Source: an uncultured Sphingomonadaceae bacterium
GTDB taxonomy: Bacteria; Pseudomonadota; Alphaproteobacteria; Sphingomonadales; Sphingomonadaceae
DNA: 64,000 bases
Direction of reading: 5' to 3'
NCBI GenBank assembly: GCA_947497085.1
Contig: CANMFE010000003.1
Coordinates: 200,001 to 264,000 of the forward strand
This document shows, piece after piece, positions 31,795-41,216 of this stretch. Under the pieces are notes generated by a model that saw only the letters and a list, made by a program, of their open reading frames with translations, was not told where the DNA came from and did no database searches. Made by a program: the position numbers and the translations under genes. Position 1 is the stretch's first letter. Every line of letters begins with the position of its first letter.

Positions 31795-33930
31795 TTGTTA
31801 AGACAGGCCAGACAAAAGCTAACGGGGCGGCAATTGATCACACGCGATGCACAGTTACATGTTGTAAAAGCATGGTTTTTACTGGTCTTTCTGGCCGCGC
31901 TGGCCGGCATGCCCCAATCCGTGCATGCGCAGACCACGACAGCTGATTGGACCAATCTGGGCCTTGGCAATTTCACGGCCGTGCCCAATGGTGACACGTT
32001 GACTGCAGGCGGCCGCACGATCACTATCGACCATAGCAGCACCACTGATGGCGGAACGTTTACGCCCAGCTATTCCACCGGCTTCCTGTCCTATTATACA
32101 GGCAATATCAGCACCCAGACCGGACCGCTCCTCTATAATTTCGACAATAGTGAATATGATGCGGACGACAAGGTCATCTCCACCTACACATTTGATGCAA
32201 ATGTCACTGGTCTTACATTCCGCCTGCTCGATGTAGACCGGAATGTAAACGCTGCACAGGACGCGGTTGAAGTCTATTATGACACGGGCAGCGGCGTGTT
32301 TCAGAATGCTGCAAATACCGCCGCATTTTATACGACAGGCAGCACGAATTCGCGCGTCAGCAACGGATATATGACCGGATTTCTGGGCAACAGTTCTTCT
32401 GCTTTGTCGAGCACGGCGGGCGATGTGACCATCAATTTCGGTGCCACCGCGATCAAACGCGTGCGTATCGTCTATTTTTCCGGCCAGTCTCAGACCGGTA
32501 ATCCCAACGGGCCGAACCAGTATATCGGCCTTTCCGATTTTCAGTATGACACGCCGCCCAATGCCGACCTGTCGCTGTCCAAAACGGTCAGCAATGCGAC
32601 CCCCGCCAACGGAACAGCGGTTAGTTACACGCTGTCTGTCAGCAATTCGGGGGCTTCTACTGGAACTGCCAATGGCGTGGAAGTAACCGACATATTGCCC
32701 GCAGGTTTCACGTTCGTCAGCGCCAGCGGTACGGGAAGCTATAATGATGTTACCGGCATATGGAATGTCGGGACAGTGCCCATTGGCGCGACCCGGTCAA
32801 TCACCATTTCCGGCACTGTCGACGCAACATCGGGCGCGACCATAACCAACACCGCCGAAATTACTGCCAGCTCAATTACCGATATTGATTCCACTGTGAA
32901 TAATGGTGTGACAAGCGAAGATGACTATGCCTCTGTCAGTTTTACCGTGAGCGGCACGCGCGTCGCTGGCACACCGCCTACACTTACCTGTCCTGCAGGC
33001 AATACACCGATTGACTGGAACGGACGCACATGGGTGTCGGGCACAACCAATAACAGCTATGCCGTGCCCAATATCGGCACCATCAATTACGCGCTGACTA
33101 CCGATGGCACATTCACCAATGGCGCGCCGGAAATCAATTCGAGCAACACGGGCGGTTTCGGCACCACACAGGCGGGTCTGTACCAATTCCTGGAATTTAC
33201 CAACCGCTCACAAACGGCAACGACAGTGATTACCCTGCCAACAGCCGTCCCGGCAATGCAATTTGTCGTGCTGGACGTGGACTTCGCGAATAATGACTTT
33301 GCGGACAAAGTGACCATTACCGGCAGCTATAATGGCGCTACCGTTATGCCCGTATTGACCAATGGTGTCGCCAACTATGTCGTTGGCAATACCGCAATTG
33401 GTGATGCAGGTGCAGCAGGCGATTCCGCAGACGGCAATGTGTGGGTCACATTCACCTCACCTGTGGATACGGTGACATTTGTCTATGGCAACCACACCAC
33501 AGCGCCTGCCGACCCGGATGGTCAGGCGGCGACACTGTTTGATTTCAATTATTGCAACCCTGAAACCACGTTGTCCGTGACCAAGCTCAGCTCGGTCGTA
33601 AGCGACCCTGCCAATGGTACCGCCGATCCCAAGGCGATACCCGGCGCGGTTATCAATTATTGCATCCTTATCAGCAATTCAGGCTCGGCCACGGCGGAAA
33701 ATATATCCGCTGTCGACAATCTGCCCGCCAATATCACCTATAGCCCCGGGTCACTGCGCACTGGCACAGGCTGCAATGCGACGCCCGATGCCGAAGATGA
33801 TGATGCGACAGGTGCTGATGAAAGCGATCCGTTCGGCGCCTCAATCAGCGGCACGACCATCGGTATGTCCGCCGCCAGTCTGGGTCCCTCCTCCACATTC
33901 GCCCTGACATTCCAGGCAACGGTCGATTAA
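31795..33930 (+). CDS. Secreted DUF11-repeat protein
   Basis: A 711-residue extracellular protein with a signal peptide (VKAWFLLVFLAALAGMPQSVHA). The start is uncertain: the frame opens at TTG 31795, with another TTG at 31834, and no ATG precedes the signal. Two rounds of the same order are visible: a beta-rich domain (FRLLDVDRNVNAAQDAVEVYY; later FVVLDVDFANNDFADKVTITG) followed by a DUF11 domain (ADLSLSKTVSNATPANGTAVSYTL, residues about 257-380; TTLSVTKLSSVV, about 585-711). There is no C-terminal anchor or sorting motif. Probably an adhesin or matrix protein. Preceded by 110 non-coding bases. Confidence 0.8.
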   Translation: MLRQARQKLTGRQLITRDAQLHVVKAWFLLVFLAALAGMPQSVHAQTTTADWTNLGLGNFTAVPNGDTLTAGGRTITIDHSSTTDGGTFTPSYSTGFLSYYTGNISTQTGPLLYNFDNSEYDADDKVISTYTFDANVTGLTFRLLDVDRNVNAAQDAVEVYYDTGSGVFQNAANTAAFYTTGSTNSRVSNGYMTGFLGNSSSALSSTAGDVTINFGATAIKRVRIVYFSGQSQTGNPNGPNQYIGLSDFQYDTPPNADLSLSKTVSNATPANGTAVSYTLSVSNSGASTGTANGVEVTDILPAGFTFVSASGTGSYNDVTGIWNVGTVPIGATRSITISGTVDATSGATITNTAEITASSITDIDSTVNNGVTSEDDYASVSFTVSGTRVAGTPPTLTCPAGNTPIDWNGRTWVSGTTNNSYAVPNIGTINYALTTDGTFTNGAPEINSSNTGGFGTTQAGLYQFLEFTNRSQTATTVITLPTAVPAMQFVVLDVDFANNDFADKVTITGSYNGATVMPVLTNGVANYVVGNTAIGDAGAAGDSADGNVWVTFTSPVDTVTFVYGNHTTAPADPDGQAATLFDFNYCNPETTLSVTKLSSVVSDPANGTADPKAIPGAVINYCILISNSGSATAENISAVDNLPANITYSPGSLRTGTGCNATPDAEDDDATGADESDPFGASISGTTIGMSAASLGPSSTFALTFQATVD

Positions 33931-34013
33931 CACCTAACAGAACAGCATAATCTTTCATTGCCAACAGACTTTTTTGCTGGCCATGGGGAGCTGCGCTTTC
34001 TAAACCGGAATAC

Positions 34014-35402
34014 ATGAGCACGAAATCAGTTTCAGATCGCAATGATCCTGTCATCGAAAGCCTTGACCAGCTTTTGCACCCCATGCAATCGGGCGAAAAG
34101 CCGAAACATACATGGCGGATCGGGACTGAGCATGAAAAATTTGTCTATTGTACCGGCGACCATCATGCTCCCAGCTATACCGAAAAAGGCGGCATTCGCG
34201 ACCTGCTGAACGCGCTCACCGAATTTGGATGGGAACCGGTTGAAGAGAAGAGCGAGGATGGCAGCAGCAATGTCATCGCGCTAAAAGGGGCGGACGGCAA
34301 TGTCAGCCTGGAACCCGCAGGCCAGCTTGAACTCTCCGGCGCGCCGCTTTGCAATTTGCACCAAACCTGCGCAGAAACCGGCCGCCATCTTACACAGGTC
34401 AAGGCCATAGGCGCAACAACCGGCAAGGGCTTTCTCGGCCTCGGCATGTGGCCCGACAAGGCCCGTGGCGACCTGCCCGTCATGCCCAAGGGGCGCTATA
34501 AAATCATGATGAACCACATGCCCAAAGTGGGCAATCTGGGTCTCGACATGATGCTGCGTACCAGCACCATACAAGTCAATCTCGATTACAGCTCCGAAGC
34601 CGATATGGCGCAGAAATTCCGCGTGGGGCTGGCATTACAACCACTCGCCACCGCACTGTTCGCCAATTCGCCTTTCACCGAGGGCAAACCCAACGGATAT
34701 CTAAGCTATCGCAGCCATATCTGGTCCGACACCGACGCAGCGCGCACCGGCATGCTGCCTTTCGTGTTCGAGGATGGTTTCGGCTATGAACGCTATGCCG
34801 AATACATGCTCGATGTACCAATGTATTTTGTCTATCGCGATGGCCAGTATCTGGATGCTGCAGGCTTAAGTTTCCGGGATTTCCTGAAAGGAGAGCTTTC
34901 CATCCTGCCGGGCGAGAAACCGACAATGGCCGACTGGAATGACCATCTGTCCACCGCCTTTCCCGAAGTGCGGCTGAAAAGCTTTCTTGAAATGCGCGGC
35001 GCGGATGGCGGTCCGTGGAACCGCATTTGCGCCCTGCCCGCTTTCTGGGTCGGGTTGCTGTATGATCAGGCTGCACTGGATGCGGCCTGGGATCTGGTCA
35101 AAAACTGGACACTGGAAGAGCGGCAGGCGCTGCGTGACAATGTACCGAAACTGGGTTTTGCATCACCGATAGCAGGCGGCGGCAAACTCATCGATATTGC
35201 CCGTGAAGTGCTGGATATCGCGTCAACTGGCCTGACCACACGCGGCGAACTTAACAGCAGCGGCGACAATGAAAGCGGTTTCCTGGACCCATTACGCGAA
35301 ATCGTCAGCAGCGGCAAAACCCCCGCCGAACATCTACTGGAACGCTATCACGGGTCATGGAACGGCGATGTCAGCCGGATTTATGACGAAATGAGCTTCT
35401 AG
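34014..35402 (+). CDS. gshA: Glutamate-cysteine ligase (plant/alphaproteobacterial type)
   Basis: First enzyme of glutathione synthesis, joining glutamate and cysteine with ATP. The 462-residue product is of the GCS2 type found in alphaproteobacteria and plants: WRIGTEHEKFVY near the N-terminus, GNVSLEPAGQLELSGAPL, FLGLGMWPDKARGDLPVMPKGRYKIMMNHMP, MLRTSTIQVNLDYSSEADM, and the C-terminal SGDNESGFLDPLREIVSSG. Monocistronic as far as can be seen. Confidence 0.95.
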   Translation: MSTKSVSDRNDPVIESLDQLLHPMQSGEKPKHTWRIGTEHEKFVYCTGDHHAPSYTEKGGIRDLLNALTEFGWEPVEEKSEDGSSNVIALKGADGNVSLEPAGQLELSGAPLCNLHQTCAETGRHLTQVKAIGATTGKGFLGLGMWPDKARGDLPVMPKGRYKIMMNHMPKVGNLGLDMMLRTSTIQVNLDYSSEADMAQKFRVGLALQPLATALFANSPFTEGKPNGYLSYRSHIWSDTDAARTGMLPFVFEDGFGYERYAEYMLDVPMYFVYRDGQYLDAAGLSFRDFLKGELSILPGEKPTMADWNDHLSTAFPEVRLKSFLEMRGADGGPWNRICALPAFWVGLLYDQAALDAAWDLVKNWTLEERQALRDNVPKLGFASPIAGGGKLIDIAREVLDIASTGLTTRGELNSSGDNESGFLDPLREIVSSGKTPAEHLLERYHGSWNGDVSRIYDEMSF

Positions 35403-35593
35403 TCTTAATAGCTTCTGGCACCAGATATAGTCATAAATGCGTCACATATGCGCAACACCATGTGGGGATAGCGCAGAAAACAGGCATTTGTGCATTGACG
35501 CATGGCGCCATATCGGCTTTGAACGCGCCATCGAATGGTCGATTCTAAATATACATCGTCACGCTTCCACCGCCTTTTCAGGAGTTATTTCCG

Positions 35594-37876
35594 ATGACCA
35601 AATCCTCAACAACCATTATTTCACGCGCCGCCCTGGCCATCAGCCTGGCCAGCGCTTTTACCGCAACCCCCGCCCTTGCACAGGATACAGAAGAAACCGC
35701 AGAAGCCGAAAGCGGCCTTGGCACAATCGTCGTCACCGCACAGCGGCGTGAAGAGAACCTGCAGGAAGTGCCCGTTTCCGTCGCCACGCTGGGCGGTGAT
35801 ACACTCGAAGCCGTGACATCGACCGGCGCGGACGTGCGCGCCCTTGCGGGCCGCGTTCCCAGCCTGAACGTCGAGAGCTCTTTCGGCCGCACATTCCCGC
35901 GTTTTTATATTCGCGGGCTCGGCAATAGCGATTTTGACTTGAACGCATCACAGCCGGTAAGCGTTGTCTATGATGACGTCGTGCTGGAAAACCCGATCCT
36001 GAAAGGCTTTCCGGTATTCGACCTTGACCGTATCGAAGTCCTGCGTGGTCCGCAGGGCACCCTGTTTGGCCGCAATACACCGGCAGGCATTGTCAAGTTT
36101 GACACGGCGAAACCCGGCGAAACCGGCGGCTTTGCCCGTGCCAGCTATGGCACATATGGCACATCCCAGGTGGAACTGGGCATTGGCGCGGCGGATGATA
36201 ACGGTTTTTCCGTTCGCCTGTCCGGCCTGTATCAGCACCGTAACAACTGGATCGACAATCTGGACGTACCCGGCGACAATAATCAGGGCGGCTATGACGA
36301 CATTGCCGCGCGGTTGCAGCTGCAATATGAATCGGGCGGCTTTACCGGACGCGCGGTTGGCCAGGTCCGCATCTATGATGGCAGCGCGGTTATTTTCCGC
36401 GCCAATACATTCCAGACAGGCAGCAACGCCCTGAATGGCGCGGCTGGTCCCGGCACACCGTTTAAGCGCGACGAAGTGCGCGCCGACGGCCTGAATTTCC
36501 AAAAACTCAACGTCTATAATGCGGGTCTGAACCTTGAATATGATTTCGGTGCAGCCACGCTCTATTCGATCACGTCTTACTGGACCGGCGACCTCAGGAG
36601 CCGCGGTGACATTGATGGCGGGTTCAGTAATGCGCTGCCCTTTACACCTGAAGGCGGGCCCGGCTTTATCCCGTTTTCGGCGCAGACACAGGATAATGTG
36701 CCTTCGCTCAGCCAGTTCACCCAGGAAATCCGCGTCGCCTCCAATAATATTGGCGGCTTTGGTTATCAGGCCGGTTTTTTCTATTTTGACGAAGATCTGG
36801 AAATTGAAACGCTGGACTTTGGCACGCCAACAGACGTGACCCCGGCTGCCGTTGCCGTACAGGATCAGCAGAGCGAAGCTTTTGGCATTTTTGCCTCAGT
36901 CAATTATAAATTTGATAATGGCCTGAAATTGCAGGCAGGCGCGCGTTACAATGATGACAAGCGTGATTTTACCGCCGCACGTCCGGTTGACAATCGCCCC
37001 GGCTTCCTAGGTTTTGGCGGCCCGGTTGCTCCCATTAGCACGAGCGTTGAGGACGATGTGATCACGTGGGATGTAAGCGTCGGCTATCCTGTCAGCGATG
37101 ACATCAACCTGTTCGCACGCGTTGCACGCGGCTATCGCGCACCGTCCATACAGGGACGCCTCGCATTTGGCCGCGATATCTCTGTCGCCAATTCAGAAAA
37201 AACCATGTCTTATGAGGCTGGCTTCAAAACCCAACTGGCGGACAATCGCGTGCGTTTCAACCTGACCGGTTATCATTTCAGCACGTCTGACCTGCAGCTG
37301 ACAGCCGTAGGCGGAACGGCCAATTTCGCAACGCTGATCAACGCGGCTGACGTGGATGGTTATGGTATTGAGGCTGAATTTGAAGCGGCACCAATTGATG
37401 GCCTGCAACTGTCGGTAAGTGTCGGTTATAACGACACTGAAATCAACGATCCGAACCTGTTTACGCAAGGGTGCGGCTCACCATGTACCGTGCTCGATCC
37501 GCAGCGTGCAGGCAGCCCAGGTATATTCTCGATTGATGGTAACCAGCTGCCGCAGTCGCCCAAATGGACCGTCAGTGGCTCATTGGGCTATGGCGTCCCG
37601 GTGGGGAATGGCGAAATATATGCCTTTACCGACTGGTATTACCGTTCGCGTATTCAGTTCTTCCTCTATGACTCGGTCGAATTCAGCGATGACAAACTGC
37701 TCGAAGGCGGTCTGCGCCTCGGCTATCGCACCGATGATGAGAAACTGGACATCGCGGCATTTGTCCGTAATATTACAAATGACAAAAGCGCAGTCGGCGG
37801 TATTGACTTCAACAACCTGACAGGTTTCGTCAACGAACCGCGCATTTACGGCGTGTCGATAGGCACGCGTTTTTAA
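35594..37876 (+). CDS. TonB-dependent outer-membrane receptor
   Basis: A 760-residue receptor: signal peptide to about residue 30 (ALAISLASAFTATPALA), TonB box region GTIVVTAQRREENLQEVPVSV, plug with RVPSLNVESSFGRTFPRFYIRGLG and DRIEVLRGPQGTLFGRNTPAG, then a 22-strand barrel ending in GVSIGTRF with terminal phenylalanine. The substrate cannot be read from sequence; the RREENLQEVP type is abundant in sphingomonads. AGGAG nine bases before the ATG. No regulator beside it. Followed by an intrinsic terminator. Confidence 0.95.
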   Translation: MTKSSTTIISRAALAISLASAFTATPALAQDTEETAEAESGLGTIVVTAQRREENLQEVPVSVATLGGDTLEAVTSTGADVRALAGRVPSLNVESSFGRTFPRFYIRGLGNSDFDLNASQPVSVVYDDVVLENPILKGFPVFDLDRIEVLRGPQGTLFGRNTPAGIVKFDTAKPGETGGFARASYGTYGTSQVELGIGAADDNGFSVRLSGLYQHRNNWIDNLDVPGDNNQGGYDDIAARLQLQYESGGFTGRAVGQVRIYDGSAVIFRANTFQTGSNALNGAAGPGTPFKRDEVRADGLNFQKLNVYNAGLNLEYDFGAATLYSITSYWTGDLRSRGDIDGGFSNALPFTPEGGPGFIPFSAQTQDNVPSLSQFTQEIRVASNNIGGFGYQAGFFYFDEDLEIETLDFGTPTDVTPAAVAVQDQQSEAFGIFASVNYKFDNGLKLQAGARYNDDKRDFTAARPVDNRPGFLGFGGPVAPISTSVEDDVITWDVSVGYPVSDDINLFARVARGYRAPSIQGRLAFGRDISVANSEKTMSYEAGFKTQLADNRVRFNLTGYHFSTSDLQLTAVGGTANFATLINAADVDGYGIEAEFEAAPIDGLQLSVSVGYNDTEINDPNLFTQGCGSPCTVLDPQRAGSPGIFSIDGNQLPQSPKWTVSGSLGYGVPVGNGEIYAFTDWYYRSRIQFFLYDSVEFSDDKLLEGGLRLGYRTDDEKLDIAAFVRNITNDKSAVGGIDFNNLTGFVNEPRIYGVSIGTRF

Positions 37877-37902
37877 TAACTTCACGCTTGGGGAGTGAGT
37901 GG

Positions 37903-37936
37903 CCCGGCAGTTCCGTAATGGAGCTGCCGGGTTTTT
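37903..37936 (+). terminator. Intrinsic terminator after the TonB receptor
   Basis: CCCGGCAGTTCC pairs with GGAGCTGCCGGG around GTAAT and is followed by TTTTTATTG. It lies 27 bases past the stop codon. Confidence 0.92.
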
Positions 37937-37978
37937 ATTGCGTTATAGGTCCGGCATCGCGCAGGGTAGGTGGCAGCA

Positions 37979-38602
37979 TTATTTGTAGGATTTGCGGGGA
38001 AATTTTTCCCACGCCTCAACGAGCTTATGCCCGCCGAATGCGCTCGACCATAGCTGGAAAAACGGGCCAAGCGTTAGATCCGCCGCAGCATTGACCGTCA
38101 CGATCGCGGCCCCGCCGATAAAATTCATGGCATTGTCAAATCTGGATTGCTCCGCGGTCACAACCAACGAGTCCGAACATATGGTTTCGGACATTATTCC
38201 AATCATTCCGGAAATATCGCCGACAGAATAGGTTTTGCTGTTATGCAGATAGTCATATAAACTTTCCACATCGCGAAACAGGAATTCAGCGACCGCAGGA
38301 TCCATACCCGCAGCCACCATCAATGCCTGATCACGGTGACGAAACTCTTCCAGCAGAGAAAAGAAATCAGCCGCTTCGTATGACGATATCTCACTTGCAT
38401 GCTCAGCCGTACTGTTGATGGCATCGGTGATGGCGTGAATGGTTTTTTCGTCCCTTGAAAGTTCCTTCAAGGCACGGCAGGCAATATTTGAAAAATGAAA
38501 GGCAGATTGCTGCGTATAACGAATTGAATCGTGGGAATAGTCAAGCTTTACGCTTCCATGAAGCGCATTTGAAGCCGCGACAAGGTAATTCACGCTACTC
38601 AT
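37979..38602 (-). CDS. Hypothetical protein, no recognised family
   Basis: A 207-residue predicted soluble, largely helical protein (MSSVNYLVAASNALHGSVKL at the start). Helices such as AFHFSNIACRALKELSRDEKTIHAITDAINSTAEHASEI and ADFFSLLEEFRHRDQALMVAAG are followed by a hydrophobic stretch FIGGAAIVTVNAAADLTLGPFF near the C-terminus that could be a membrane-associated helix. The coding sequence is less GC-rich than its neighbours. It is alone between the TonB receptor terminator and DUF3297. Nothing about its function can be inferred. Confidence 0.65.
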   Translation of the reverse strand: MSSVNYLVAASNALHGSVKLDYSHDSIRYTQQSAFHFSNIACRALKELSRDEKTIHAITDAINSTAEHASEISSYEAADFFSLLEEFRHRDQALMVAAGMDPAVAEFLFRDVESLYDYLHNSKTYSVGDISGMIGIMSETICSDSLVVTAEQSRFDNAMNFIGGAAIVTVNAAADLTLGPFFQLWSSAFGGHKLVEAWEKFPRKSYK

Positions 38603-38684
38603 ATACCCATATTATCATCCAAGACAGACGATGATAATTAAAATTTTTCCATGCCCTGTACATGGAAAATCAGGCAACACGCCG

Positions 38685-38969
38685 TCAGTCCTCTTTCTTC
38701 GCCACGGGCGGATTATCGCCCAGATCCTCGAACCAGGCTTCCACAGGACCACTGAGCTTTAGCGTCAACGGATTACCCTTACGGTCCATTGTCCGCCCCG
38801 CCTGCACCCGAATCCAGCCTTCGGAAATGCAATATTCCTCGACATTATTCTTTTCCACGCCCTTGAACCGTATGCCGATACCGCGCGATAGCAGGTCGCC
38901 GCCAAAATGCGGGCTGCGCGGGTTGATCGCCAGACGGTCGGGCGGTGTATCCTGTGTCGTATCGGTCAT
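38685..38969 (-). CDS. DUF3297 family protein
   Basis: A 94-residue protein with the family pattern DRLAINPRSPHFGGDLLSRGIGIRFKGVEKNNVEEYCISEGWIRV and TMDRKGNPLTLKLSGPVEAWF. Small cytoplasmic protein of unknown function, common in Gram-negative bacteria. Flanked by short gaps on both sides; no operon partner is clear. Confidence 0.9.
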   Translation of the reverse strand: MTDTTQDTPPDRLAINPRSPHFGGDLLSRGIGIRFKGVEKNNVEEYCISEGWIRVQAGRTMDRKGNPLTLKLSGPVEAWFEDLGDNPPVAKKED

Positions 38970-39068
38970 TATGTCTTAAAACTCCAAATATGATTTCGCC
39001 CTATTTGCCGTGAATGATGGCAAAATCAAGGGGTAATAGCATTTGCAGGACCATCAGCTGCCTGGCCA

Positions 39069-39788
39069 TCAACTGTCCGGGATGTCGGGGTCAATCAGCC
39101 ATTTCGCGACAAAAGCCGCGCATAATGCGCCAGCAATCTGCGCGACAATGAACATCGGTACATCGGCAGGCGCAATCCCGGCAAAACTGTCGGACAGGCT
39201 GCGTGCCACCGCTATGGCCGGATTGGCAAAGCTGGTTGAGCTGGTAAACCAGTATCCGGCGGTAATATATAAACCAACGGCAGGTGCGACCCATTCGCTG
39301 CGGAAGCGTACACAGCCCAATATGGTGAGGATCAGGCCAAATGCCGCGACAAATTCCCCTGTCCACTGGCCAATGCCCGTACGTGTTTTGGTGGAAAACT
39401 GCACGATGTCGAGATCAAACATCAGGTGCGCGGCAAAAATGCCCAATATGCCTCCCGCCAGTTGTGACAGCACATATAGTAATCCTTCGTGCGCGGACAG
39501 TTCATGTCGCAACCATGCCACCATAGTAACAGCAGGGTTAAAATGCGCGCCCGAAATCGGGGCCAAAATAGTGATCAGCACAAACAATATCGCGCCGGTA
39601 GCCAATGTATTGCCCAATAGCGCTATGGCAATATTCCCGCCCGCCAGGTTTTCCGCCATGATGCCGGAGCCGACCACCGCAGCGAACAGAAAAAAGCTTC
39701 CGAGCGCTTCCGCAGACAGGCGGCGGGCTAGGCCGCGTGCCACATGCCCGGACGGCGATACCGCATCGCTGATCAATTCTTCGCTCAT
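39069..39788 (-). CDS. Aquaporin (MIP family) channel
   Basis: Six-helix channel of 239 residues. Both NPA half-helices are present: GAHFNPAVTMVAW and SFANPAIAVARSLSD, with the arginine of the selectivity filter in the second (AVARS). N-terminal ARRLSAEALGSFFLFAAVVGSGIMAENLAGG is a typical first helix. Water versus glycerol cannot be decided. Ten bases after the protease gene on the same strand, so a three-gene unit DUF350-protease-aquaporin is likely. Confidence 0.92.
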   Translation of the reverse strand: MSEELISDAVSPSGHVARGLARRLSAEALGSFFLFAAVVGSGIMAENLAGGNIAIALLGNTLATGAILFVLITILAPISGAHFNPAVTMVAWLRHELSAHEGLLYVLSQLAGGILGIFAAHLMFDLDIVQFSTKTRTGIGQWTGEFVAAFGLILTILGCVRFRSEWVAPAVGLYITAGYWFTSSTSFANPAIAVARSLSDSFAGIAPADVPMFIVAQIAGALCAAFVAKWLIDPDIPDS

Positions 39789-39797
39789 CTATAGCTC

Positions 39798-40628
39798 CTA
39801 ATATACATCGCAATAGACCTGCGTAATCAGGCCCCGGCGTATGAATTGCTGAAAATAGGCTGCCGCATCATCTGCATTGCCAATGGCGCCGGCCCGGCCA
39901 ATTTCGTCCACATCGCCGCTGGCATCTACCAGCCTTTTTACCGCATTGGGATCAGTGGTGAGGACGCGCCCGCGCCGGTCGGTCGAGGCCGAGTTTATAC
40001 CTACAACCTGTCCGTTCCGGTTGAAAGTGGGCCCGCCGCTAATCCCGCCGAGCGGATTGTTATTGCGCGGGATACGCGCTGTTTCTGCCCAGGCATAGAT
40101 CGGTTCAAACCGACGACTCGACAGGCCCCGCTGCGCCTGAGCCGCACCGATAAAGCGCGATTGCACGATCACAGGCTGTCCGCCGGGATATCCCATATGA
40201 TACCCGCGATCACCGCTGCGCGGCCGCGTGGTGGTAAGCGCGAAAGACGCGTTGCTTGCCGGGCCATCACGAATGATCGACGCGTCACTTTCACGGCTTT
40301 CCAGAACACGCGTCGCCAGTATCACCCGGCCATTTTTCAATATCCCGATCCTGTCACAGCCATGGGTAACATGCTCTGCGGTTAGCCAGACACCGTCCGT
40401 ATCCACCGAAAAAGCTGTACCCTGGCTGTCACGCATCGGTCCCTGGTCCTGGATGATATAGCGTTCTGCGCTGCGCGGCATGGGCCGCCTTGGCCCCCGG
40501 TCCTCGTCCGCCCATTCTTCGCCGTCATATTGCTCGACATCAACGCCGGGACCTTGCAGGTCCTCTGCATCCAGCCACATCAGAAGTAAAATCAGCCCGA
40601 AAAACAGGGGCAGGCAGCCCTTACGCAT
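39798..40628 (-). CDS. Trypsin-like serine protease, membrane-anchored
   Basis: A 276-residue chymotrypsin-fold protease. An N-terminal hydrophobic helix (CLPLFFGLILLLMWL) probably anchors it in the inner membrane facing the periplasm, followed by an acidic linker. Catalytic triad candidates: His in VWLTAEHVTHGCDRIG, Asp in ESRESDASIIRD, and Ser in GGISGGPTFNRNGQVVGIN. No PDZ domain. The start overlaps the DUF350 stop (TAATG), so the two are translated together. Confidence 0.85.
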   Translation of the reverse strand: MRKGCLPLFFGLILLLMWLDAEDLQGPGVDVEQYDGEEWADEDRGPRRPMPRSAERYIIQDQGPMRDSQGTAFSVDTDGVWLTAEHVTHGCDRIGILKNGRVILATRVLESRESDASIIRDGPASNASFALTTTRPRSGDRGYHMGYPGGQPVIVQSRFIGAAQAQRGLSSRRFEPIYAWAETARIPRNNNPLGGISGGPTFNRNGQVVGINSASTDRRGRVLTTDPNAVKRLVDASGDVDEIGRAGAIGNADDAAAYFQQFIRRGLITQVYCDVY

Positions 40629-41050
40629 TATCCCGAAACCGCCGCCGCATTCAGCGCGGCCACCGCAAATTTGCTCATCGCCAGAAATATGGCCGCTGCG
40701 CGCTCATCATTTTCAATGCGCTTTGGCAGGTCTTTCAGCATGAAATCGAGCACGCGGAACGCAATCAGCTGTAAAATCAGGATGACACTGCCCCAGATCA
40801 ATATATCCCAAACATTGAGCGATGCGCGCAGGCAGAATGCGAGCGGCACAGCGAGCCCGATAGCAGCGCCGCCAAAGGATATGGCCGCCGCCTCATTGCC
40901 TTCACGGATCAGCGCAAGTTCGCGGTGCGGGGTAATCCAGATGTAAAGCAACAAAGCACCTGCCCATACGGCGGTGGCAGTGCCCAGATGCAGCAAAAGT
41001 ACAGGAAGCCCGGCTATCAGGCTCTGGATAATCGGTGTGGGATCGCTCAT
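40628..41050 (-). CDS. DUF350 family membrane protein
   Basis: Start at MSDPTPIIQSLIAGLPVLLL; the longer frame upstream is the intergenic region. The 140 residues form four membrane helices with the DUF350 pattern ELALIREGNEAAAISFGGAAIGLAVPLAF between helices 2 and 3. Function unknown. First gene of a unit with the serine protease, divergent from the Bax-inhibitor gene. Confidence 0.88.
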   Translation of the reverse strand: MSDPTPIIQSLIAGLPVLLLHLGTATAVWAGALLLYIWITPHRELALIREGNEAAAISFGGAAIGLAVPLAFCLRASLNVWDILIWGSVILILQLIAFRVLDFMLKDLPKRIENDERAAAIFLAMSKFAVAALNAAAVSG

Positions 41051-41216
41051 GGCCACAGCAATGGCGCGAATGGACGGCGAAATCAAGAAAAGCCGGTTAA
41101 TTTTGCAATAACCATTTTCATACCGGTTTTCCTTGAAAATAGCCTGCAAAAAGACGATATATTGACTATCCGGCATATGTTTCAAAGTTTCGGCCGGGCA
41201 AAGGAGTTTGAATATT

